A stretch of 32,970 nt of DNA from Desulfococcaceae bacterium HSG8 (GTDB taxonomy: Bacteria; Desulfobacterota; Desulfobacteria; Desulfobacterales; 4be13): the NCBI GenBank assembly GCA_030378015.1, contig JAUCGG010000040.1, forward strand, positions 1-32,970. Reading direction: 5' to 3'. A program made the translations under genes and the position numbers. The notes under the pieces are model-generated. The model was not told the DNA's origin. It was given only the letters and a program-made list of their open reading frames with translations, and did not search any database. Shown in pieces: positions 17,274 through 24,025 of the stretch. Each line of letters starts with the position of its first letter. Within the stretch, counting starts at the first letter, position 1.

Positions 17274-17808
17274 CCCCCCCATAAAAGCGATGATACGCAA
17301 TAACGGATTCCATAAATTTCAGACTCTTTTCAAAGTCCTTTTCCTCACCTGTTGCTGAAACTGCCTGTAACACCGGATCAAAGATGCCCATGAACCTCAG
17401 AAGGAAACGCTTCTCATCCAATGAACTGCGGCCCACCGCGTAAGCCAGCTTCGGTCTGACCAGCGCAACCAGATCAGGATCATAGGGTTTGGCAACTTCG
17501 ATTTTTCTGAACGCGGTCAGGAATCGCCGGATCGCGTTCATCCTGATGTTGTATGAAAGGTAACGCCCCATGACTTCCGCAATACTGACAAAATCAGCAT
17601 TGGAAAAATTTGAAAACCCGTGCGTTCCCAGTTGGTTCATAAAAGCTTTTGTTATGTGATCCATCAGGGGATGCAGATCCCTTACCCGCCTTCTTTTTTC
17701 CTCAATCTTGATTCGCCGTTCATTGCCGCGCGATTTTCTGATCCTGTTCTCCAGTTCATTCACTTTTACACATTGATCATGCAGCTTTCGGATTTCTTTC
17801 GTCAACAT
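17263..17808 (-). CDS. csm2: Csm2-like small subunit of a type III-A CRISPR complex (orphan)
   Basis: A 181-residue protein. Its C-terminal half carries the pattern I associate with Csm2 (Cas11-type small subunit): FSNADFVSIAEVMGRYLSYN, then LVALVRPKLAYAVGR, and the end FEKSLKFMESVIAYHRFYGG. In the Csm effector, Csm2 lines the crRNA-target duplex along the inner filament. The first 50 residues are a highly charged, probably helical extension longer than in typical 120-150-residue Csm2. A strong AAGGAG lies 10 bases before the ATG (complement of 17806-17808), so it looks expressible. Striking points: no csm1, csm3-5, cas6 or cas1/2 is near; it is convergent to a glycosyltransferase; and its stop codon is formed by a heptamer repeat. 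A type III-compatible array lies 15 kb away. The alternative is another small helical protein with chance resemblance, but two conserved Csm2 motifs in the right order make that less likely. Confidence 0.8.
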   Translation of the reverse strand: MLTKEIRKLHDQCVKVNELENRIRKSRGNERRIKIEEKRRRVRDLHPLMDHITKAFMNQLGTHGFSNFSNADFVSIAEVMGRYLSYNIRMNAIRRFLTAFRKIEVAKPYDPDLVALVRPKLAYAVGRSSLDEKRFLLRFMGIFDPVLQAVSATGEEKDFEKSLKFMESVIAYHRFYGGDDS

Positions 17809-18310
17809 CTTTCATCTCCTTGCGGCCCTGATCTTCGTTTCGGCTGGTCCACCGTTCTGCTCACGCCGAAGTCACTTGAAGATCAACAAGGCCTCTCCTT
17901 GCTCATTGCTCATCACCAGCCAGTCTTATTTAAATTCACCGCCATACCATAATAACATCTTGATTTTTCTTGAAAAATATTCACGCACCTCATATAGTTT
18001 CATTTAAGTTCATCCGAATTTCAGGGGTAAGACAGGGACAACGGGCGTATTTACAACCCGGGGAGTGCGAAAACTATTTTTCGCAATGCGGGAATGACCG
18101 GACAGGCACCGTTTAAAAGAACAGAATTTGACCACGAATCACACGAATCCAGATCACGCCGCAGGAGTGAAAATAATTTTCGCACTCCTCTCCCAACTCA
18201 TAAGGGATTTCCCAATAAATAATCTACCCTGAAGGGGGGAATATCGCCGGTGATTCCCCTCTGACTCAGTGCCCTGTTTCAGAAATAATGTCAGGGTTGC
18301 ACGGGCGCAA

Positions 18311-18380
18311 TGTAACGTAATCTTTCAGATTGCGTTCTCAGCTTTGTTTATCCGGGCGCAATCTGAAAGATTACGTTACA
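18311..18380. repeat. Perfect 24-bp inverted repeat
   Basis: TGTAACGTAATCTTTCAGAT (first 20 of the left arm, 18311-18334) is exactly matched in reverse complement by 18357-18380, with a 22-nt loop. No T run and no adjacent gene start suggest a mobile palindrome rather than a terminator. Confidence 0.9.
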
Positions 18381-18609
18381 GATGACCGCGGGGTATATTA
18401 ATTTTTGGGAATTCCCTAAATACAAACTTAAACCGACACTTTAATGTATTATATTCCAATTTAGGTTTTTCCTGGCATGAAAATTGCCCTTCTGAAAAAT
18501 CGGAATTTTCCGGTCTGTTTTCTTAAAATTTACGTTCAGGATTTGCATTTCTCTGTTCAAACTGATTCCTGCAAAAATCGTGCCTGGAAAAACCAAAATT
18601 GGATCATAT

Positions 18610-18655
18610 AGAACGATTTTTCAAATCGTTTTAAATAATTTGAAAAATTGTTCTA
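18610..18655. repeat. 46-bp palindrome, copy 1
   Basis: AGAACGATTTTTCAAATCGTTT and its near reverse complement are joined end to end. A second copy lies after cydB (25130-25175), and both are followed by a shared CAGCTTTTATGAA(A/G)GATGCCA tail, so the repeated unit is larger than the palindrome. Confidence 0.88.
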
Positions 18656-19181
18656 CAGTCAGAAAAAGTGTAAACTACTTTCAGCTTTTATGAAAGATGC
18701 CAAGGAGTGTATATATATCATGACAGAATGGAAATCAACAAAATTCCCCGGCTCAGGTCCGGGAGCATCCTGCCCGAAAAAACGGTGTGCTGTGTTTTGT
18801 CATCCGGCTTTCATGTTTCATTGTAAACGCCAAGTCATAGATTTTTATATAAAAGTCCGCAACAATGGAGTGCCAAACTTACAGTCTGGCATTGCGCAAG
18901 CGAGCCCAACGAAGCTTGCGCATACATACTCCTGAGAATTTCATGCTTTGGATTGTGGCCGTCAGATCATGGCCGTTTATATGGAAGTTCCCAAGAAATA
19001 AAATCCGCGGGTTCGGATTTGTCAATCGTCCGACTGAGTTCACGCCGAACCGGGCACATTATTTCCTATGAAAGTGTTTTGTGTTTTATCATCATCTGAT
19101 CCGTACAGATGAATAACTATTTATAATCTTAAAGAAACAAAATACATCTGGAAAAATATCCAAGCATTTATTAAAAATAAG

Positions 19182-19210
19182 TTGACAACCCGTTTTATAT
19201 AAGATAAATA
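19182..19210 (+). promoter_or_regulatory. Possible promoter of the Rrf2 gene
   Basis: TTGACA at 19182-19187 is followed after 17 bases by TAAATA (19205-19210) in an AT-rich stretch. The -10 is weak. A possible autoregulatory site for the Rrf2 protein would be expected here, and the TATATAAGATAAATATCATCC run is the only candidate seen. Confidence 0.45.
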
Positions 19211-19241
19211 TCATCCAATATATCTCATATAAATGTGAACA

Positions 19242-19676
19242 ATGCGACTTACAAAAGAATGTGAATATGCGGTCCGCTGTATTTTTTACCTCTCATACCA
19301 AGGAGAGGGAATCGTGGTCGGCCGCAAACAGATTGCAAAATGCATGAAAATCCCTGACCCGTTCCTGGGAAAAATTGCCCAGGGCCTATCGCGCTCCGGC
19401 ATTATTGAGATTGTCCAGGGACCGAAAGGCGGCCTGCGGCTGGTTGTTTCGCCCGAAAAACTGACCCTTTTGAACGTCATAGAGTCTGTCATGGGAGAAA
19501 TTTTTTTAAATGACTGCGTATTGCGGCCCGATTCCTGCTTCAGAAGCCCGACATGCTCAATACATATCGTATGGGAAAAAGCAAGGGACAGGGTGCGGCA
19601 AACCCTCGGGGAAGCCAGTTTTGCAATGCTCTTGAAAAACGAATTGTTCCCTCCCGATAGTCATGATGATAGTTGA
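19242..19676 (+). CDS. Rrf2-family transcriptional regulator, probably Fe-S binding
   Basis: A 144-residue Rrf2 regulator: N-terminal winged helix (MRLTKECEYAVRCIFYLSYQ, recognition segment RKQIAKCMKIPDPFLGKIAQGLSRSGII, wing QGPKGGLRL), then a dimer helix. Three cysteines, Cys92, Cys99 and Cys105 (C-x6-C-x5-C), occupy the positions that hold the [2Fe-2S] or [4Fe-4S] cluster in IscR/NsrR/RsrR-type members, so it probably senses oxygen, NO, redox state or Fe-S supply. It lies ahead of a rubrerythrin-desulfoferrodoxin-cytochrome bd series on the same strand and is the likely regulator of some of them (inference). ATG 19242 has no clear Shine-Dalgarno sequence. Confidence 0.92.
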   Translation: MRLTKECEYAVRCIFYLSYQGEGIVVGRKQIAKCMKIPDPFLGKIAQGLSRSGIIEIVQGPKGGLRLVVSPEKLTLLNVIESVMGEIFLNDCVLRPDSCFRSPTCSIHIVWEKARDRVRQTLGEASFAMLLKNELFPPDSHDDS

Positions 19677-19689
19677 CAGGCCATCAGCC

Positions 19690-19795
19690 CGGTCTTGCTT
19701 TCGCCGGACTTCGGCGAGCTGAACGATTGACAAATCCGGCGGATTTGTCAATCCGAGCCGAGCCGCGTGGCCAGAGCTAAGATCAAGACCTGGTT
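19690..19795. repeat. Nested hairpin after the Rrf2 gene
   Basis: A perfect 13-bp stem, GATTGACAAATCC-GGC-GGATTTGTCAATC (19725-19753), sits inside a looser inverted repeat reaching from GGTCTTGC to AAGACC. It may end the Rrf2 transcript, but there is no T run. Related ATTTGTCAAT and AATCCGGCGG segments occur near 19016 and 20682. Confidence 0.75.
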
Positions 19796-19940
19796 GATGA
19801 TTGGGCAGTATACACTAAATCCGGATATAACTATTTTAAATCTTTGAATTATCCTGATTGATAAGAGTTTATACCTACTATTTATCACACTGCCTGAATA
19901 ACCTTTATTTAACTAATGATCAAATTTTATTAAACTCAAT

Positions 19941-19967
19941 TTGACAATTGCAAAAAGATGTTATAAA
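19941..19967 (+). promoter_or_regulatory. Probable rubrerythrin promoter
   Basis: TTGACA (19941-19946) and TATAAA (19962-19967), 15 bases apart, precede the rubrerythrin gene by about 60 bases. The spacing is short but both hexamers are near consensus. Confidence 0.5.
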
Positions 19968-20026
19968 TGAATGGCATTAAGACTTCTTATTGCTGTTACA
20001 ACAGGAAAAACAAGGAGGAATGAAAC

Positions 20027-20602
20027 GTGGCAGATTTGAAAGGTACTAAGACGGAAAAAAATCTTTTGGCAGCATTTGCAGGTGAATCCCAGGCCCGCAA
20101 TCGTTACACTTATTTTGCCAGCCAGGCAAAAAAAGAAGGGTATGTTCAGATTGCGGATATTTTTGAAGAAACCGCTAATCATGAAAAAGAACATGCCAAA
20201 CGGTTTTTCAAATTTCTTGAGGGCGGCGAGGTTGAAATAACCGGCGCGTTCCCCGCGGGCGTCGTCGGAACAACCCTTGAAAATCTGAAGGCTGCCGCGG
20301 CAGGGGAGCAGTGCGAATATTCGGAAATATATCCCGAGTTTGCCAAGATTGCCCGCGAAGAAGGGTTTGAGGCGGTCGCCATTATTTTTGAAAAAATTGC
20401 TATTGCCGAAAAACAGCATGGAAAACGATACAGTGATCTTGCTGCAAACATCGAAGCAGGCCGGGTTTTCAAGAAAGATGAAAAAGTCACATGGCGCTGC
20501 CGCAACTGCGGCTACCTCCATGACGGCAATGAAGCCCTCGGGCAGTGCCCTGCATGTGCGCATCCGCAGGCACATTTCGAACTGCTTGGGGAAAACTGGT
20601 AA
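20027..20602 (+). CDS. rbr: Rubrerythrin
   Basis: A non-haem di-iron peroxidase that reduces hydrogen peroxide in the cytoplasm of anaerobes. The 191 residues have the four-helix ferritin-like domain with ligands Glu20, Glu53, His56, Glu94, Glu97, Glu128 and His131, almost exactly the Desulfovibrio numbering. The C-terminal rubredoxin-like iron site is Cys158-x2-Cys161 and Cys174-x2-Cys177. It starts with GTG 20027, strongly supported by AGGAGG 8 bases upstream. It follows the Rrf2 regulator and precedes desulfoferrodoxin, so peroxide and superoxide removal are encoded together. Two strong hairpins follow it. Confidence 0.97.
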   Translation: MADLKGTKTEKNLLAAFAGESQARNRYTYFASQAKKEGYVQIADIFEETANHEKEHAKRFFKFLEGGEVEITGAFPAGVVGTTLENLKAAAAGEQCEYSEIYPEFAKIAREEGFEAVAIIFEKIAIAEKQHGKRYSDLAANIEAGRVFKKDEKVTWRCRNCGYLHDGNEALGQCPACAHPQAHFELLGENW

Positions 20603-20650
20603 TCAATCAGGGTTCTTTCGGAAGAAAATGATCTCCGTTCTGGCCGTATG

Positions 20651-20705
20651 CATGGCTCAGATTGGCAAATCCGAGCCATGTCCGCCGGATTTGGCAATCC
20701 GGCGG
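20651..20705. repeat. Two adjacent hairpins between rbr and dfx
   Basis: CATGGCTCAGATT pairs with AAATCCGAGCCATG (20651-20680), and CCGCCGGATT-TGGC-AATCCGGCGG (20682-20705) is perfect. They are probable transcript-end or processing hairpins, and members of the same repeat family as 19725-19753. Confidence 0.85.
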
Positions 20706-20856
20706 GAGCATAGGGGAATAACTGGCCGAAACGAAGATCAAGGCCCAGAATATCCTGAACTCGCGGGTCGGCCTGAATGCGAAATCCGGCATCCTGATGG
20801 TGGTTCGGAATTCGTACTCAGCCAGCCTGCAGAATGTTGATGAGAAAGGAGAAAAA

Positions 20857-21234
20857 ATGACAGAAAGACTTCAGGTTTACAAATGCGAGGCTTGCGGAAA
20901 CATCATCGAAATACTTCATGGCGGGGCAGGTGAACTGGTCTGCTGCGGGAATCCCATGGTGCTGATGACCGAAAACACTGTGGATGCGGCAAAAGAGAAA
21001 CACGTTCCTGTGTTGGAAAAAATTTCGGGCGGCGTAAAGGTCAAAGTCGGCGAAGTCGCACATCCCATGGAAGAAAAACATTATATTGAATGGATCGAAG
21101 TGAATGCGGACGGAAAAGTTTACCGTCAGTTCCTGAATCCCGGTGAAGCTCCCGAAGCAACATTCAATGTGGAAGGCAGCCAGATTTCGATACGCGCATA
21201 TTGTAATCTTCACGGACTCTGGAAGGGAGAATGA
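20857..21234 (+). CDS. dfx: Desulfoferrodoxin (superoxide reductase)
   Basis: Reduces superoxide to hydrogen peroxide without releasing oxygen, a hallmark of anaerobes. The 125-residue protein is the two-domain form. The N-terminal desulforedoxin domain has Cys10, Cys13, Cys29 and Cys30 for the FeS4 centre. The C-terminal neelaredoxin domain has His49, His69, His75, Cys116 and His119 for the catalytic Fe(His)4Cys centre, with Glu47-Lys48 in the EKH loop. All nine ligands match the known numbering. ATG 20857 is chosen because AAAGGAG lies just upstream and the family starts here; the frame is open farther upstream (from about 20720), but that part shows no family similarity. Confidence 0.98.
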   Translation: MTERLQVYKCEACGNIIEILHGGAGELVCCGNPMVLMTENTVDAAKEKHVPVLEKISGGVKVKVGEVAHPMEEKHYIEWIEVNADGKVYRQFLNPGEAPEATFNVEGSQISIRAYCNLHGLWKGE

Positions 21235-21260
21235 TCCGCTCGCTCACCCCGGATCTGAAC

Positions 21261-21425
21261 GCGGAGTGCAAAGCTTGCTTTGCGATAACCCGGACATCAT
21301 TTCTGAAACAGAGTACCAAGTCCGAACATATTTTCATGGCAAACACTCATGAAAAGCCGGCTTTTCCACGTTCATGAGATATTTTCAGTGAAAACAGATA
21401 AAAGCCGGCTTTTCAAAATGTATTT
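21261..21425. repeat. Palindrome-rich spacer with shared repeat modules
   Basis: A GCGGAGTGCAAAGCTTGCTT module (21261-21288, internal palindrome GCAAAGCTTGCTTTGC) is repeated at 25255-25282; the neighbouring CCGGACATCATTTCTGAAAC is present there in inverted form. Two copies of the perfect 14-bp palindrome AAAAGCCGGCTTTT follow near 21354 and 21401. No gene was recognised. Confidence 0.8.
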
Positions 21426-21447
21426 TCATGGTAAAGGAGGTGATATG

Positions 21448-21609
21448 ATGGCGAGTTGGAAATGTAAAAACTGCGGCTACACACTGGAAGCCGATGCTCC
21501 CCCCGAAGAATGCCCCTCGTGCAAAGAGAAATGCGAATTTCTTGATAATAGCTGCTACACACCGGATTGTCAGACAGACGGCAGCGGTGTTGATAAACGG
21601 ATAAAGTAA
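21448..21609 (+). CDS. Small rubredoxin-like iron or zinc protein
   Basis: A 53-residue protein with Cys pairs KCKNCGY and ECPSCKEKC, the rubredoxin-type CxxC...CxxC arrangement, and three further cysteines (C-terminal NSCYTPDC). It is shorter than the rubredoxin domain of rubrerythrin and lacks the usual aromatic core, so it is best called rubredoxin-like. It probably binds one iron as an electron carrier for rubrerythrin or desulfoferrodoxin (inference from neighbours). The frame extends upstream to 21349, but a strong AAAGGAGGTGAT site points to ATG 21445 or 21448; the latter has the better 7-base spacing. Ends 15 bases before the flavodoxin gene, so the two are cotranscribed. Confidence 0.88.
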   Translation: MASWKCKNCGYTLEADAPPEECPSCKEKCEFLDNSCYTPDCQTDGSGVDKRIK

Positions 21610-21624
21610 TTAAGGAGGGAATAC

Positions 21625-22059
21625 ATGGCTAAATTGCTTGTTGTGTATAATACAAGAACCGGTGAAACAAAAAAAATCGCAGAACTCATTGGCGAAGGCG
21701 TCCGATTTTCCGGAAATGAAGCGAATGTGCTCAATGTCAATGATATCAAAAGTGAGGCAGACCTCCAGGGATATGACGGCTATGCATTCGGATCTGCCAC
21801 ATATCACGGCGATATGATGCAGAAGATGAAGACAATGCTTTTTATGGCTGAAAAGGCAGGTCTCGCTGGAAAAGCAGGAGGCACGTTCGGTGCGTTCGGA
21901 TGGAGCGGTGAGGCTCCTGACCGGATATTTGACACGATGAAGAATATTTTTAAGATGGATATGGTCAGTAACTCCTTGAGATTGAAATCGAGTTCTCTTG
22001 GCGGCGGAGTTCAGATGGCCCAGGATTACGGCCAGGAACTTGCCAAGAAACTGGGCTGA
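21625..22059 (+). CDS. Flavodoxin-like FMN protein
   Basis: A 144-residue single-domain flavodoxin. The phosphate-binding loop YNTRTGETKKIA lies near the N-terminus, FGSATYHGDMMQKMKTML and TFGAFGWSGEAPDRIFDTM form the isoalloxazine loops, and GGGVQMAQDYGQELAKKLG ends the protein. It resembles the flavodoxin domain of flavo-diiron oxygen reductases, but no diiron domain is attached. Likely role: low-potential electron transfer to the oxygen-defence enzymes around it. AAGGAGG precedes ATG 21625; the gap to the rubredoxin-like gene is 15 bases. Confidence 0.93.
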   Translation: MAKLLVVYNTRTGETKKIAELIGEGVRFSGNEANVLNVNDIKSEADLQGYDGYAFGSATYHGDMMQKMKTMLFMAEKAGLAGKAGGTFGAFGWSGEAPDRIFDTMKNIFKMDMVSNSLRLKSSSLGGGVQMAQDYGQELAKKLG

Positions 22060-22076
22060 TGATTTATATGGTGAGA

Positions 22077-22128
22077 AGCAGGCCGGGGTTCTATCCCGTA
22101 ACTCATGGCGGAACAGAACCCTGCCCTG
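22077..22128. repeat. Imperfect hairpin after the flavodoxin gene
   Basis: GCAGGCCGGGGTTCT pairs imperfectly with AGAACCCTGCCCTGC across a loop of about 20 bases, between the flavodoxin gene and the next small gene. Confidence 0.6.
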
Positions 22129-22188
22129 CATTTTGGGTATATTATCCCTGCTAAATCAATTGTTCAACTTTAAGAAAGGAGATGAATG

Positions 22189-22377
22189 ATGGCTACAACA
22201 CCCCAGCATTGTCCCGGTTTTGAGCAGTTTAAAAATCTGAAAACCTTTACATGCAAATGCCCTGACTGCAGCGCGTCTAAGGAAATATTTTCTGACGAAT
22301 TTGATAAACCGCACAAATGCGATTCCTGCGGAAAAGAGATAGATTTTACCCAGTGTAAACTGGATGCAGGCAGCTAA
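22189..22377 (+). CDS. Cys-rich small protein (zinc-ribbon or rubredoxin-like)
   Basis: A 62-residue cytoplasmic protein with CKCPDC and CDSCGK pairs plus a late cysteine (FTQC), consistent with a four-cysteine zinc or iron knuckle. I do not recognise a characterised family; similar small proteins accompany rubrerythrin genes in sulfate reducers (recollection, not checked). Two ATGs in tandem, 22186 and 22189; AAGGAG is 7 bases before the second. It follows the flavodoxin gene on the same strand and is itself followed by a perfect 12-bp hairpin. Confidence 0.8.
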   Translation: MATTPQHCPGFEQFKNLKTFTCKCPDCSASKEIFSDEFDKPHKCDSCGKEIDFTQCKLDAGS

Positions 22378-22383
22378 AAACAA

Positions 22384-22412
22384 TCAGCAGATCGGGAAAT
22401 CCGATCTGCTGA
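22384..22412. terminator. Hairpin after the small Cys-rich gene
   Basis: TCAGCAGATCGG-GAAAT-CCGATCTGCTGA is a perfect 12-bp stem 6 bases after the stop codon. No T run follows, so it could stabilise or process RNA rather than terminate it. Confidence 0.65.
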
Positions 22413-22422
22413 CAGTAGCTGA

Positions 22423-22643
22423 GTGTGAAGTTCGTAGTACAGCAACTTGGAAATTCGTCCCCCCTCTCTTATAATAGATAAAAGAGGGCAGTAGGGATTT
22501 TACGCTGTGATAAAAGTCGGTTACGCCAGAAATCCCTCCCGGCCCCCCTTTAAAAAAGGGGGGAGGAATTTACAAGTTGATGTAGTAGTTCCGCCTTTAG
22601 GCGGTAAAAAGCCGCCTAAAGGCGGAACTACGAACTTCACACC
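22423..22643. repeat. Nested inverted-repeat element upstream of cydA
   Basis: GTGTGAAGTTCGTAGT (22423-22438) is the exact reverse complement of 22628-22643, and partly matching inner arms follow (CAACTTGGAAATTC versus GAATTTACAAGTTG). Near the right end a separate perfect 20-bp hairpin (22585-22604 and 22612-22631, GTAGTTCCGCC...) sits 26 bases before the cydA ribosome site. The interior holds GGGGGG/CCCCCC runs. It looks like a palindromic, possibly mobile, element of about 220 bp. Confidence 0.85.
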
Positions 22644-22669
22644 TTTTTTACCAAAATAAGGAGAATCAA

Positions 22670-23983
22670 ATGGACGTTTTGTTGCTTTCGCGGCTGCAAT
22701 TCGCGGCCGCCACTATGTTCCATTTTCTGTTTGTACCCCTGACGCTCGGACTCTCCATCCTCGTAGCATATATGGAAACAAAATATGTCAGAACCGGGGA
22801 TGAAACCTACCTGTCCATGACCAAATTCTGGGGCAAGCTGTTCCTGATCAATTTTGCCTTGGGAGTTGTCACGGGAATCACACTTGAATTTCAATTCGGC
22901 ACAAACTGGTCCCGCTATTCAGCTTATGTAGGAGATATTTTCGGCTCGCTTCTTGCAATTGAGGCCACAGCAGCTTTTTTCCTGGAATCCACTTTTATAG
23001 GTGTCTGGGTATTCGGGTGGAATAAAATCTCGAAAAAAGCTCATGCGATTGTCATGTGGCTCATCGCAGGGGCATCCACCCTTTCTGCCATATGGATACT
23101 CATTGCAAACGGCTGGATGCAGCATCCTGTGGGCTATGAAATCAGAAACGGAAGAGCAGAATTAACTGACTTCGCAGCCGTTGTTTTCAACAAATTCGGT
23201 TTGCTCGAATTCATTCATACTGTCAGTGCGGCTTATGTGCTGAGTGCTTTTTTCGTCATGGGCATCAGCGCGTATCATCTTTTGAAAAAACAGCATATTG
23301 ACTTTTTTACAAGATCATTTAAGATCAGCCTGGTCTTCGGCCTGGTCTTTTCTATCTTTTTAGCCATTAACGGGGATATGCATGCTGTTCATGTGACAGA
23401 GGTGCAGCCTGCGAAACTTGCTGCTATGGAGGCCCACTGGGAAACCACGGCCCGGGCACCGATTCATCTCTTTGCCATCCCGGACGAGGAAAATGAAAGA
23501 AACCTCATTGAAATAGGTTCGATTCCCGGTCTTCTCAGTTTCCTGGGGCATCATGACATTAATGCCGAAGTGACCGGACTCAAAGACATCCCAAAAGATG
23601 AAAGACCCCCTGTGTTTCTCACATTGCTGGCTTTCAGAACTATGGTGGGACTGGGGACCCTGTTCCCGCTTCTCATGATAATCGGATGGTTCCTGAGAAA
23701 TCGTCTGGTTGAGAGCACGCTTTATCTCAAGGTGATGCTTTTTGCCATTCCCCTGCCCTATATTGCCTGTGAAATGGGATGGGTTCTGGCAGAGGTGGGC
23801 CGTCAGCCTTGGATTGTCTATGGCCTGATGAAAACAGCAGATGCGGTTTCTCCGATAGCAACTTCCCAGGTGGCAGTCTCCCTGGTTGCTTTTATACTTG
23901 TTTACGGTCTCCTGGGGGCAACCGGTTTCTATCTGATCACAAAATACGCCAAAAAAGGGCCTGAATCGGCTATTGAGAATTGA
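22670..23983 (+). CDS. cydA: Cytochrome bd oxidase subunit I
   Basis: The quinol-oxidising, haem-bearing subunit of the membrane oxidase that reduces oxygen to water; in an anaerobe it serves mainly oxygen removal. The 437 residues show His18 (b595/d-haem side) in FHFLFVPLTLG, QFGTNWSRYSAYVGDIFG, Glu98 and Glu106 in the IEATAAFFLESTF helix, His183 (b558) in FIHTVSAAYV, and GWVLAEVGRQPW. It is shorter than the 522-residue E. coli protein because the quinol loop after HVTEVQPAKLAAMEAHWET is of the short type. About nine membrane helices. ATG 22670 follows AAGGAG. The stop lies in a GAGAATTGAGGATT repeat; cydB follows after 42 bases. Confidence 0.97.
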   Translation: MDVLLLSRLQFAAATMFHFLFVPLTLGLSILVAYMETKYVRTGDETYLSMTKFWGKLFLINFALGVVTGITLEFQFGTNWSRYSAYVGDIFGSLLAIEATAAFFLESTFIGVWVFGWNKISKKAHAIVMWLIAGASTLSAIWILIANGWMQHPVGYEIRNGRAELTDFAAVVFNKFGLLEFIHTVSAAYVLSAFFVMGISAYHLLKKQHIDFFTRSFKISLVFGLVFSIFLAINGDMHAVHVTEVQPAKLAAMEAHWETTARAPIHLFAIPDEENERNLIEIGSIPGLLSFLGHHDINAEVTGLKDIPKDERPPVFLTLLAFRTMVGLGTLFPLLMIIGWFLRNRLVESTLYLKVMLFAIPLPYIACEMGWVLAEVGRQPWIVYGLMKTADAVSPIATSQVAVSLVAFILVYGLLGATGFYLITKYAKKGPESAIEN

Positions 23984-24012
23984 GGATTTTTATTTTTTAA
24001 TCTTCAATCTTA
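23975..24012. repeat. GAGAATT-type repeat hairpin between cydA and cydB
   Basis: ATTGAGAATTGAGGATT, overlapping the cydA TGA, pairs loosely with AATCTTCAATCTT just before the cydB ribosome site. It is the third heptamer-like family placed at a stop codon. Confidence 0.65.
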
Positions 24013-24025
24013 TACGGAGGTAAAA

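Larger units (their letters stand above)
17809..19181. other. Gene-free repeat mosaic
   Basis: About 1.4 kb without a credible gene. It holds a GCCGAAACGAAGATCA segment just upstream of csm2 (complement of 17824-17847) that recurs before the desulfoferrodoxin gene, and two GGAGTGCGAAAA-style hairpins near 18065 and 18164. A perfect 24-bp inverted repeat lies at 18311-18380, a 46-bp palindrome at 18610-18655 (second copy at 25130-25175), and a TGCGCAAGC/GCTTGCGCA hairpin near 18890. Small frames here (such as 18648-18935) run through these repeats and lack family features. I cannot exclude decayed cas-gene remnants, but none was recognised. Confidence 0.7.

Noticed and set aside
18648-18935. 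95-codon frame in the repeat mosaic, with several cysteines
   Set aside because: It starts in a repeated CAGCTTTTATGAA segment shared with 25180, runs through palindromes and has no recognisable domain; the AGGAG before an inner ATG at 18720 is too far.
20720-20856. Upstream in-frame extension of desulfoferrodoxin
   Set aside because: The frame is open but the protein family starts exactly at 20857 behind a good ribosome site, and the upstream part shares DNA with another locus, so it is repeat or spacer.
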